Part shown: in pieces, positions 20,990-31,396 of the stretch
Numbering within the stretch: the first letter of the stretch is position 1
Layout: each line of letters starts with the position of its first letter
Assembly (NCBI GenBank): GCA_023159155.1
Contig: JAJNNX010000028.1
Span: 496,001 to 560,000 of the forward strand
Reading direction: 5' to 3'
Origin: Ustulina deusta
Lineage: Eukaryota; Ascomycota; Sordariomycetes; Xylariales; Xylariaceae
DNA length: 64,000 nt
Notes under the pieces: model-generated
What the model was told of the DNA's origin: nothing
What the model saw: the letters and a program-made list of their open reading frames with translations, nothing else
Database searches by the model: none
Position numbers and translations under genes: made by a program

Positions 20990-22114
20990 TACAAGAAGCT
21001 TAAGCTCATTGATTGCCAACGGAGTCCACCCATGCACGCTCATAGATTCAGTGATTTCCTAGCGAGGTATTCGATATAATAAAGCAAAGCATAGAACAGA
21101 ATCGAAAAGTCCGTAAGTTATGCTCATTGCACTTGCATAAATCGCAGCAAGGGTCAAAAACAGTATCTTTTTGGTGAGTATCTCAGGGTCCCTATCTTTC
21201 CTACGAAAGGCTTCAATCATCCACTGAATGATATCGCAACAGAAATTTTCCGGGGTTTCGTTCTCGAGCCTCTCCAGGACGATTGGCGTGACACATTGGC
21301 TTGCTGTGCGCAAACGCCGATTAAGCTGCCTAGTACACTCGAGCCACTAGAAGTAAACATGTTAGAGTCAATGCATTGGTTTTCAATAGTATGATAGTTA
21401 TGTTTTAATTTTGATTTATGTTTTAATAATAATAAAAATCAGTGCACACCAGTGCAGTCAAAAGCCATAAAAAGTCAGAGTATAGGCGTAAAGCAGTAAA
21501 GACGCAGAACACGTCCAGTATATAACCGATACACGTTTTGAGCCATTCCACACTTTTACTCACAAAAAGACTAACAAATATTATTAAAGATATCCCTACT
21601 GTTACTTAAATTTCTAGTGCAGAACAGCAAATTCCAAGCTAAGTCTTCGGTATGGTCCAAGTAAGCCAGTAGATACTTTTCTCATGCATAACGGGTATAA
21701 GGGAGTCTTTTCGTGTGTTTATCAGCGCTCAACAACAAATACATCTGGGCTTTTTAGAGTAGAACATACATAGGTTCTAAGTCAAATAGATTCTGCATAC
21801 GTCATTTTGAAGTGTGCTCATGAGAATTACGTCGATTGCTGTATATTTTCCCACGTGTCTCTGTTACATGGTCAACACTCCAATAAATCTCATTCTGGCA
21901 TAATTACTTGGTAGAATACCTCGCACATAGCTTGGCCCGTACTCAAGGTCGATTCTAGAATTCTTCTAGGTTCGCTAGCATATTTGGGACTGAGAACGAG
22001 GCGTTCCATGTCAGCGGTCTGAACAACAAATATCGAATCCCAGTACTGATGAAGGTGTTCAGTAATAATCATCAAACCTGACGACAATGAGTGATATAAT
22101 GCACACTTTGTCAT
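20990..22114 (-). pseudogene. Cytochrome P450 fossil lacking the heme-binding end
   Basis: Minus-strand pieces line up in P450 order. At 22114-21890: IFVVQTADMERLVLSPKYAS and ESTLSTGQAMCE, the N-terminal beta region. At about 21880-21770: KYTAIDVILMSTLQNDVCR then LT, TAG, NL, where the family has LTQNL, so the stop is a C-to-T change. After a CTAAC/CTTCTAG intron end, 21344-21059 gives the I-helix region ENFCCDIIQWMIEAF and TLAAIYASAMSITYGLFDS. After another TAG comes EITESMSVHGWTPLAINELK and a GTAAGT donor near 20994. No ExxR or heme Cys motif follows. It resembles the fungal ent-kaurene-oxidase-like group. Stops, lost segments and the missing heme domain mark it as dead. Confidence 0.75.
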
Positions 22115-23449
22115 AACTCTCGTTGATTATTATTCTCCCGTTACTAGCAAAATCTCATTTCGCCCGGGCTAGACGAAATAACCATGATCTTTTCCCGACG
22201 CGAGGAAAGGCTCCTGTCTGGTGCGGCATTCTCTCCGGCCACAGATAATAAAGATGGTGACACCGAGAGCAATAGTGGCCAAGGCAACCGCAGTAATTCC
22301 ACTTATTGCAATAAGTTGGCTATACGGTTTGCATGTAGTAGTAGCGCCTAGGATGATGCAGAACTATGACTACAACTTACCTTCAAACTACATTCTACCT
22401 GCTACTAGGCGTACTTTGGATCTACTTTTAGATATACTTTTTAGCTAGATGCAAAAAATCGCAACTGCTAAGCCCTACGAAGTCGTTTTAATGCCAAGAC
22501 TGCCAAGTGAGTGAAATGCCGTCTTATCCATGCCGAATGCAGCCGTCCCGAAAATCATTTGAGGGGCCATTTTCTAGGTGTGGCAGATTTCGCACGCCTC
22601 GTGGGTAGGATGAATGGAATGAGAAGACTGGCATTGACGAGGTGCTCAACGAGCTCATGGTCATCACAGAATTGCAACCCCTCCGTGTGTGCCGACGAAA
22701 AGACAACGAGTCTTACATATGACGTAATCGCGTCGGTCACCCTGTCAGTGGTAGCGATATATCTTAACTAGGAATGAATGTTTTGCTAACAACGTTGAAA
22801 AGGGACCTTCGCCTTCACGAACAGCCAAAATGGCGAGGCGATTTCATGAGGGCCTTTTATAACCTCACACCCCTAGCCAAATTCAACAGTTTGAAGAATC
22901 AGCTTGAACGGTTCACTCCAAAGTACCGCCGGATGCTTGCCACCAACTCCAAAGTGCTGCGTTACGCGATACTACCAGGCACCGAGAAATACGAGGTCAG
23001 CCGCTCTACCCTAATGTTAACTTTGCAATTCTCAACCACAATCCTGTTAGCTAACGATAAAGAAACGGGAACGTGTTCCTTAATCTCAATCCCCCAAATT
23101 CATCAAGCATCTTGAAGAGCGACTATGCTGTTGACATACGCTTGAGTGTTGTGAGTGTTGTATCCAGCTGACACCTAGACCGTAATTGTTTCCGAATGTT
23201 ATTCATGAATTTGGTCAAATCGAATAGGTAGGTAGGTGTTGCTCACAGAAGGCGTGCCTGGGTGGGGGACCCTGGCAAGCCTTCTATAAATAAATCATCC
23301 AATTAAGTAATGAGGGGTTAACATTTGTAAGGACAGCTACCTTTTACATATTCTCAGGTCTACCTTTTTCGCGACAGCTTATACCTGTAATACGGCTATA
23401 TCAACTCCGGTTTTAGCCGTCTTTCGTTACCAGTCTATTCGAGGTGGCT
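22115..23449. other. Intergenic region with unassigned open frames
   Basis: Plus-strand frames at 22511-22771 and 22774-23115 are open and not AT-saturated, but neither shows a motif I can name. They could be fragments of decayed genes. Some upstream P450 sequence of the neighbouring fossil may reach to about 22150. Confidence 0.4.
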
Positions 23450-25228
23450 ATGTCGTGTCTAGTTGGGAGTGAAAGGTATCCTCTCGCTTTGACAGATCAA
23501 TTTTCAGATCTACCTACATCTTCTGTTGCCGAGGATTCCACGAGAGAATTTCGATACCAACCACTGCCCGATAATAAAAGCTTCATTAGATTGCTCTATC
23601 TTCGGCCCCGGAACCGTACAACTTCTACTGCGGGCCGCACGATCCTGGAGTGCGAGGTGATTATACACCCGGTCAACGATTGCCCGCCTTATGTTGCTCT
23701 GTCGTATGCCTGGGGAGACGCGACAATTTGAAAAAGTGTCAAACTAGGATCGCACGTGGTTTCACTCACTGAGAGCCTCGTCGTCGCACTGGAGCATCTG
23801 CAACACCATGAGAAGACTCTTATACTATGGGCCGATGCGGTTTGCATCAATCAGTCCGACAATGTCGAAAAGGGCTACCAAGTGCAAATGATGAGTCGCA
23901 TTTACAAGACGGCCGCCTTAGTCGTCGCATGGCTCGGGCCGGAGAGTGAAGATAGCGACAAGGCAATAAAACAACTGCGAGCTTCCAGGGCACTAGCTTT
24001 CTCCGCGATGGCGCAAATAGACGAAATCCAAAACATGTTCGAGTCTGGTCAACTTGGGCAAACTGAGGGCGACGAACCACCACGCGCGCAAAACATCGAA
24101 TTCCTCCCGGTCAAAAATCTCCTAGAACGGCCGTGGTTCGATCGAATATGGGTTCTGCAAGAAGCAGTCCTGAACGACCACACGCTCTTCCTTGCCGGCC
24201 AATCGTTCCTTGAGCCTGATGCATTATTTTGGGGAGGAAACGAATGGGTTTCCGCACACTACGGCCTTGCGCACGTCATTGACCACACACGTTGGCAGAG
24301 GCTGACGCCCATTAACGTACCGTTGGAGCTGGAGGTTTTCTTCCTTAGCTCTATTTCTCTGAGCGTGTTCGGCCCCGGCCTGAGGTGTTCCGACCCGAAG
24401 GACTACGTTTATGGCCTCTTGGGGCTGATTGAAGACGCAGAGCGTTACGGGCTACGAGCCGATTATTCCCTGAGTCTCGCGGATATTTATACGAACTTTG
24501 CCACTGCGCTTGTTCGGTCGAAAAATCTTTCGTTTCTGCTGAGACTCTAGTGTCCAGAAACCGACCTCGCTTTACCTTCTTGGGTGCCAGATCTCAGAGT
24601 CGCTCAGTTCAATACAATGGATACCTGGATCGACGGGGAGATCTATCAAGCAGACTTGGCGACTAGCAACGACAAGCGCTTCTCAGATGTTCAAACCTCG
24701 GGAGACGGGACACCTCGTCTAATTGTCGGCGCATATAATTTAGATACCATCGAATCGGTGCTAGCAAGCCTAGCCAGCGATGATCCGAGCCCAGCAGAGC
24801 AGGCGGCCTTTCTCGGAAGTGTGAATGATGCGATGTCCCACGTCGATTTGCCAAGCCATGCGGCAACCGGGGAGGCACTGCTATCTGCACCCGCATTCCT
24901 CCTAGCCCACCTAAGATCCTATTTTCAACCGTCTAGGGCTGAGCTACTAAAATACCTCAACAGTAGGAGTGCCGACGCGAGTACAGAGTGGGCTCACTTG
25001 TCCCCGTGTCGACACCTATTCTTGACCAAATCGGGCCTTGTCGGACTCAGTCATGGGCCAGTCTCTGCTGGCGACAACGTATTCATTATTGATCACACCA
25101 GGGGCCAGTGGGTGCTCCGCGGGCTCGCTCAGAATGGTTGTTACCGTATTGTATCACCAGGTACGGTCTATCCCATCCACATCAATGGACAGTGGAAGTC
25201 TCGAAGAGAGGAAATATACCTATGCTGA
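23450..25228 (+). pseudogene. HET-domain (heterokaryon incompatibility) protein with two in-frame stops
   Basis: One reading frame of 593 codons runs from the ATG at 23450 to the stop at 25226-25228, broken only by TGA at 23729-23731 and TAG at 24548-24550. All three HET blocks are present: YVALSYAWGDA, ILWADAVCINQSDNVEKGYQ with SRIYKTAALVVAWLGP, and RPWFDRIWVLQEAV; a later DYVYGLLGL segment and a C-terminal NVFIIDHTRG..VLRG region are also typical. HET proteins trigger cell death on fusion of unlike strains. Each stop is one transition from a sense codon and there is no frameshift, so inactivation looks recent or mutation-driven. Alternatives are stop-codon readthrough or an intron; I see no good splice sites around the stops. 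Confidence 0.85.
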
Positions 25229-26526
25229 AAAGAGTATACCAAAGTTGTGCCGATAATAGATTAACCCACGTAAGAGCTAGTACCCTCTTTTTTAGACTCG
25301 TTCTCCTTTTCCCCTCTAGTTCGACAAGGAGAAAGGACCTACGCAGGACAATATGATACTAACTTACGAAGCGATACGACTTCTAATGTTTAATAGCCAG
25401 GAGCGCAATGAGGCTAATACTCCTAGGAATCAGATGCAGTAGCTCTAGCTAGTTTGCAGGCACATGTTGTGCAGTATCAGACAGGGAAAAACTAGATATT
25501 TATAATTCGTATTCCAGCTCTATAGCACGCGTGTTTAAAACCTCCATCCCGGCCCAACCGGGTATACTGTCACTACTACCGGAACTAGCAAGTAGACCAT
25601 TGGATTTCTTAATATAGATAAAAATAGAACTTTGACCGCAGTTCCTACTCTCATGCCGAAGAATTGGATGGGCACTCCTCGGACTGAGACGAACGGTGTG
25701 GAAAAAAAAGTTAATGCGTCAAAACAGAATGAACAGTCTAACAAACAATATTCCCTATAATCGACAATAACTTAAGAACATACTGGACAAGTGTTACAGA
25801 GCATATGTTCTGTCTGCTGTTAGTAGAAATCGCTAGGATAGCGCTAAGACTCCTTGCGCAACACCGTATACTCATAATACACCTAGTCTAACACGAACCT
25901 ACGAATACACTAGGTACATCGCAGAGTGTAGCTTGGCTTTAAGTTTTCCTCGGCAATATCACCAGTGTATTAAGTAAGTAATTATTTAGGTAAGCAAGAA
26001 TGAAGGCGACTATCTAGATATCAAGTCGAATGTTGATATCGGAGTCAGCCGACGTCAATGGAGGGGCATGAACCCCGCTCATTGCCGGGGCTAGAAGAGT
26101 CCCGGTTTTACCGGAGTCTCGGAGCTACAGTTATGATAGCGTTCGCATTACAGACAGGTGTGACTGGGGTACTGGGATGAGACGTAGGGCGAAACAATGT
26201 CATCATGAGTGCGTCGCATTTTTGTCACGCTACTTATAGGAGCGGGATTCGTAATCAAGTATATAGAAGTGAAAGCCTCAATAAATCTGTTCTTTCAGCG
26301 ATTTCATATCTCCGCCTAACTATTGATCTCATTTCTGTTCATTGACTCGACGAAATCTTGTCTGAGTTTGATATATAGGCTTGATCGGGACAACGACCCC
26401 TTTCTGCCAAAAGCATCTCATCCCACACCGTAGCGAAAAGGCATCATTCCATCATCAGCTTAATATCCTCCCTTCTATACACGCGCGCACACACACACAC
26501 ACATATATATCCACACAACAACGATA
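25229..26526. other. Intergenic region; upstream region of the DJ-1-like gene
   Basis: No gene supported. A CA/TA dinucleotide tract (ACACACACACACACATATATAT) sits at about 26488-26510, just before the ATG at 26527. Confidence 0.5.
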
Positions 26527-27222
26527 ATGGCGTCGAGAGTCCTCGTCGTGTTGACGTCCGTCGGACACATCGAAGCAGCCAACAAGCCAACAGGGTGGTT
26601 CCTCCCCGAGCTGTCGCACCCGTACGACGTGCTGACGGGCGCGGGCGTGGAGATCGTCACGGCGTCGCCCAAGGGCGGCGTGGCGCCGCTCGACCCCGGA
26701 TCGGTGGAGATGTTCAAGGAGGACGCGGGGGCGCAGGCCTTCGCGGCAGAGAAGAAGGCCGTGTGGGAGCAGACGCAGCCGCTCGCGACCTTCAGGGGCC
26801 GGGCCGACGAGTTCGCGGCGCTGTTCTATCCCGGCGGCCACGGGCCCATGTTCGATCTCGTCGACGACGCCGACAGCATCGCTGTCATCGAGGAGTTTGC
26901 GGCCAAGGGCAAGGTCGTCGCCGCCGTGTGTCATGGCCCTGTTGTCTTCTTGAATGCCAAGAGGGCTGATGGGACGGCGCTTCTCGATGCGAGGGAGGTG
27001 ACGGGGTTCAGTAATGCCGAGGAAGACGCTGTGGACATGTCCAAGTATATGCCGTTCATGCTGGAGGATAGGATGAAGGCTGTTGGGGGCGTTTACAAGA
27101 AGGCGGAGAAACCTTGGGGTGAACTTGTGCTTGTTCAAGATGGGGGAAAGTTTATCACGGGACAGAATCCTGCGAGTGCGAAGGGCGTGGGTGAGGCTAT
27201 TCTGAAGGGAATCGGTGCTTGA
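26527..27222 (+). CDS. DJ-1/PfpI superfamily protein, Hsp31-like (probable glutathione-independent glyoxalase)
   Basis: A 231-residue single-exon protein. Features of the Hsp31 branch: Glu28 in PTGWFLPELSHPYD, the YPGGHGPMFDL loop, and the nucleophile elbow AAVCHGPV with Cys135 and His136, followed by the C-terminal KFITGQNPAS motif. Hsp31-type enzymes convert methylglyoxal to D-lactate (EC 4.2.1.130) and protect against carbonyl stress in the cytosol. Length agrees with yeast Hsp31 relatives. The coding region is GC-rich compared with its AT-rich surroundings. It converges on the TPR gene, with about 256 bp between stops. Confidence 0.92.
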   Translation: MASRVLVVLTSVGHIEAANKPTGWFLPELSHPYDVLTGAGVEIVTASPKGGVAPLDPGSVEMFKEDAGAQAFAAEKKAVWEQTQPLATFRGRADEFAALFYPGGHGPMFDLVDDADSIAVIEEFAAKGKVVAAVCHGPVVFLNAKRADGTALLDAREVTGFSNAEEDAVDMSKYMPFMLEDRMKAVGGVYKKAEKPWGELVLVQDGGKFITGQNPASAKGVGEAILKGIGA

Positions 27223-27478
27223 GTGAGGGGTAAGCACGAGGAAGGCTGGGCGGCAATACGTGTCTGATAGTCACCCGGAAGGGTTGGCACAACTGTACTA
27301 ATATCACGATCAAAATAATAATATCTAACGCATGTCTCGTTACATTCGTAATGTCGTTCCAAGCAACCCCCAACCGAGTAGACTAACCAAGAGGCCACGA
27401 TAAAGAGACTGTCGCTAGTATACTCACTAGACATTGGCTTCATCTCATCCTCGGAACTGGGTTCGAAGAAACGAGAGG

Positions 27479-29182
27479 CTATGATGTTTGAAGACGACAG
27501 AAACACGACGATTTGATCGGCACATCAGCGTTCTCGATGGCGTCGGCTAGCTGTTTCTTGATAGTTGCAGCCTTTTCCAAATTCCCTAACTTGGTCAAAC
27601 ACTCATGATAGCCATGAAGCGACCACACATTATTGGGGTGTTGCAGTGCGCGCGGAAGCGAACCGCCGTACCCTAAATCTTCCTCGTAGATCTCGAGAGC
27701 GTCGCTATACCGACCTTGCTCCGTAAGCAGGGCACCAAGCGCATGGCTAGGCGGTTGCATCCAACCCCAAGGCTCATCATACGGCAGCGCGTAGCTCAGC
27801 TTATTCGCATCACGAAGATGCGCGAAAGCAGACTCGTGGTTACCACGTCGGTACTCGAGCTCACCATCCAACATCGCTTCAGCTACCTGCAAGATGTCAA
27901 CGCATTTGTTGTTGAAAAGCATTCGCGAGGCTGGCACAGCTTTGTAGGCTTTGGAAAATAGTTCGCGCTGTTGCACTGCTTCTTCCACTCTGTCCGTCGC
28001 GGCTAGAGCGACGCCCTTCGCGTAGTGCACCATGGCGGTCGTTACGCTGTATAACTTTGAGTCCTCTGGTAATGCAAGGCCGATGACCTCTTGCCATCGT
28101 CCAAAGCGGATCAATGCGTGGACACGCATGGCCAGAAAGCCCTCTAACCAGTCAGCCATGGGCGGCGATTCGACGCGAAGAAGCTCCTCGGGCAGCGCTG
28201 CTTCGAGACGAGTGACAGTGTCGAGAGTGACGGCGGACTGCGCTGCGAACATAGCAGCGTATATACGGAAGTGATAATCGTGCACTCGATAGAGTGTGTA
28301 AAACTTGAGAGGGTCCTCTCGCGCGAAGAAGACTTCGTCGGCGAGGATTGCTTTCTGATTCGAGTCGATGGCGGCTTGGTAGTCGCCCACAAGGACGTCG
28401 ATATGCGTCGGCATGTGGTTCAGGTGTCCGGCGTGGGGAACAAGGTCGCGGAGCGTGTTGGCAGCGTCCAGGGCAGCCTCTGGTGTGGAAGACATCTCCA
28501 TGAGATGAATGTAGAGATGGAGAAGCCCCGGGTGGCGTGAACCTCCCTCTAGAGACATTGCTCGCTCTATAATCGCCTTTGCCTCGAGCGTATGGGCCCC
28601 CGGGGCAGGTTCACCGGTCTTCAGATCCCAGAGCTGCCACGGCGTAAGATTCATCAGCGCATCCGCGAATAGGGCCGCCACATCCAGATCGTCGCCAAAC
28701 TGCCTGTACACTGCCCTCATAGCGTCCGCATAACCTTGGTTCCATATCGAGAGGTCTTCGTCTACGCGCTCACGAGGGTAGCGTGATCTCAGGGCCTCGA
28801 TGAATGCCTTCTCCACGGGCGAGGCATTATGAGAGGCCGCCAGGGACTCTGCCCGTCCGACGGCCTGATGAGTGCGCTGGACTGTAGCCTCGAGTTCGGC
28901 CGCATCGAAGAACTCCCACGGCTTGTTATAATTGGGCCCCAACGAATACGCCAGACCCCAATATGCCATGCAGCAGCTGTTGTCCGTCTCGATGGCACGT
29001 TCGAAGCACTTCACTGACTCTTCATGGTTGAATGCGTAGCTCCAGATCAGGCCGCGATTAAACCACTCCAGCGCCTCTGCATTGCTTGCGCTTACGGACC
29101 GCCGATACGAGCCGAGATCATAATATCTGTCGTCTTTCCAGCCCATACTTACCAAGTGACGTTGTTGCCAAGATGGTTGCAT
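27479..29182 (-). CDS. Large TPR-repeat protein of unknown function
   Basis: A 567-residue single-exon protein. Helical repeats of TPR type run through the whole length: ALEWFNRGLIWSYAFNHEES near residue 37, CFERAIETDNSCCMAYWGLA, a central HLYIHLMEMSSTPEAALDAA, AGHLNHMPTHIDVLVGDYQA (a conserved HMPxHI signature around residue 258), and C-terminal repeats ALGALLTEQGRYSDALEIYE and LTKLGNLEKAATI. No signal peptide or membrane segment. Similar proteins occur widely in fungi and bacteria without an experimental role; the HMP.H pattern suggests metal binding but that is inference. An alternative start is the Met at residue 13. Confidence 0.85.
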   Translation of the reverse strand: MQPSWQQRHLVSMGWKDDRYYDLGSYRRSVSASNAEALEWFNRGLIWSYAFNHEESVKCFERAIETDNSCCMAYWGLAYSLGPNYNKPWEFFDAAELEATVQRTHQAVGRAESLAASHNASPVEKAFIEALRSRYPRERVDEDLSIWNQGYADAMRAVYRQFGDDLDVAALFADALMNLTPWQLWDLKTGEPAPGAHTLEAKAIIERAMSLEGGSRHPGLLHLYIHLMEMSSTPEAALDAANTLRDLVPHAGHLNHMPTHIDVLVGDYQAAIDSNQKAILADEVFFAREDPLKFYTLYRVHDYHFRIYAAMFAAQSAVTLDTVTRLEAALPEELLRVESPPMADWLEGFLAMRVHALIRFGRWQEVIGLALPEDSKLYSVTTAMVHYAKGVALAATDRVEEAVQQRELFSKAYKAVPASRMLFNNKCVDILQVAEAMLDGELEYRRGNHESAFAHLRDANKLSYALPYDEPWGWMQPPSHALGALLTEQGRYSDALEIYEEDLGYGGSLPRALQHPNNVWSLHGYHECLTKLGNLEKAATIKKQLADAIENADVPIKSSCFCRLQTS

Positions 29183-30412
29183 ACCCAGGTATTACGTCCT
29201 GTCTACGATCTATATGTACTAGTTGCGACAGGCACCGTGCAGGCCCCGCCATCGTGTGGCGTTATCCCATTCGGCGCATTTCATCACGCAAGTAGATATT
29301 ATATTATGTAATCGGTCGTGTGCATTTATCGGGTATATAAATACGCATATATCGCAAACCCAGCTACATTCCACATCACGTTCCCGTCTCGAGGTTTGGC
29401 CTGCCGAAAATGGCATCCCAGGCCCACCACTTCTGGAACCCTTCCGGCCAGTGCCGGCTGGAGTCTTATATACAGATCTGTCGACCTCCCTGACCTCAGT
29501 AGCCTTGTCTTGCAACTACGAGGGCTGAATAGCCTCACTAGGGACACTGAGACCATCTCATGCCAGCGCATTCGGCGCGTGCGACCGTCGCGTAGTCCTT
29601 TCGCATCCGTATGTCGCCTATAAAATAGCGCGTTTACAATGGCATTGACACAATCTCGTTACAGTTTAGGTAGGGTGTAGAGAACAACTAAAACCTGCCT
29701 CCTTTGATACTTCCCCTTTTCGAGCCCTTATATATTTCATGATACGGGCTTTTCTCACAAAGTTTGCGATATTTACCACTGTTTGATCGATATATATAAC
29801 GTATAGCTCCCTCCTTAGGGATAAGACTTACGGTGGGAATGTGCCTGGCTACAGCTGAGGTCATCGCTACCCAATTACGATCGACAGATATAGGTTTTTC
29901 CACTTCACCTAATGGGAGTGGCAGTGGTTTTTATTGATCACGATTGAAACGCAGCCATCACCTGAAACAGTCGCTAGTACTGCCAATACGAAGTGTAAAA
30001 ACACAACCTCACATCGTTCGAGATTGATAGAACGCCACCAATAAACAAAAAGTGCACCGCGTGGCGCGGCTCGTAAGTTCACCTGACCACGTCACGGTGT
30101 AAATAATCTAATCTGCCCAGGCAGTGAAGGGCTTTTGGGCCCCAAATCCCGTGAACGCCCACTGTAAGCAACTCCTGACCTTCCCCTTACTGCTGCTCAC
30201 CAGCACTTATTCCGTGCGTTTTTATATAACAGGACGTGTCGCTTACAGTTGGATCTTATCTGGGAGGTTGGTATCGATCGTCCCATATCTTCAAAATTCC
30301 AGACTCAACCAAGACCTTGTCGCTCACAGCTTGTACCATACGCACCCAGCCACGCCCAGGTAGGATATAGAAGCTTGCTACCTCACGACGGTCGATTTTC
30401 TCAGCTCGCGAA
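29183..30412. other. Intergenic region between divergent genes
   Basis: Overlapping small frames on both strands (about 29024-29623) are mutually exclusive and lack motifs. The region should hold the promoters of the TPR and kinase-like genes. Confidence 0.5.
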
Positions 30413-31396
30413 ATGATTACAAAACGACTACTTCGAAAGAAGAAGCCTGATTTGGTTGAAGATAGCGAAAAAAGCAGTCAAGATGGACCTGTATCTCCTC
30501 TGAAGAACCTAGAGAGATACTCCGGGCTTTTGAAGTTAGCAAGCGATATAAGGACGAACTACTTGAAAGGAGGTGCGATAAGAAACCAGCAATTCTTGCC
30601 AAATGACAAACTGGAAGAGCTAGTGACGAAAAAGAGCGTGCTGTTGGCTCTTCAAGAAACCACAATCGAGCAACAATATCATGAAGACCTCGCGTCATGG
30701 GTCCATGAAAGCGGCACGCGGCTGTTCTTGATTCTTGTCTTGTTAACCCGAGGCTCAGCGGAACAACTTTCTTGGCTAAACTTTTTCAAGAATAATGGCG
30801 TTAATGACAGCGTATTGCCCCTTGGCTTTTCAGACGCCGAACCTTATTATGGATATTCATTAGCGGCAGCACCAGCAGAAAGCGCGCAAAAATTTCACGC
30901 ATTCAAGAACTGGGAAGAGAATGACCTCATTCTTTTTAAAACTTACCAATGGATGTTCTTGGCCCCTGTACTCGGTGCCAGCAACAAGTTTCGCCATCAA
31001 CTAAGCAGCGAACAACCACTGCCTTTCTTAACTTTGCCGCAAAAGCCAGCGAAAGGTATTCTTGGGGAAACCCTGTATGGAGAAATTCATCCAGCCCATA
31101 TAGACTCGCAATGTCTCTCAGCATTAGGAGTGGTAGGTGCCGTTCATATAACTTTTTGATACTAGCTAATCACTTCCTAACAGAACGGTCCTGATTTCCA
31201 GGGCATACCAGTCTCTATCAAATTGGTTCAACCTTCCGATAATCTCCATCCATTCTTCGATATCGACACCGGAAAATTCAAAGCTGCGCATCCTATCATT
31301 TCGCCTCGCCGAATTCACCCGATTGCCGCCTATAAGAAGAATGGCGATGACTTTGTTATATTTCGATGGGTTGGTGGTGACAACCCGTCGAATTAG
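30413..31396 (+). CDS. Protein-kinase-like gene ending after the N-lobe
   Basis: CDS join 30413-31132 and 31184-31396 (51-bp intron GTAGGT, CTAAC, CAG), giving 310 residues. The N-terminal 200 residues are a helical region seen in front of some fungal kinase-like proteins (NWEENDLILFKTYQWMFLAP, LGASNKFRHQL). Then a kinase N-lobe can be read: GETLYGEIHPAHID as glycine loop, VSIKLV with the beta-3 Lys, RIHPIAAYKKNG and FVIFRWVGGDN as beta-5/hinge. The protein stops right there, so no catalytic loop or DFG exists. The stop TAG follows GGDNPSN where relatives, as I recall them, carry a Trp (GGNL..FW), one G-to-A change from TGG. It may be a truncated allele, pseudogene or pseudokinase. Confidence 0.6.

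Noticed and set aside
22511..23115. Possible second P450 fossil on the plus strand
   Set aside because: LTYDVIASVTL suggested a P450, but neighbouring segments do not fit and there is no ExxR or heme motif.
26455..27237. 260-codon minus-strand frame
   Set aside because: Shadow of the DJ-1-like gene, which carries clear catalytic motifs on the plus strand.
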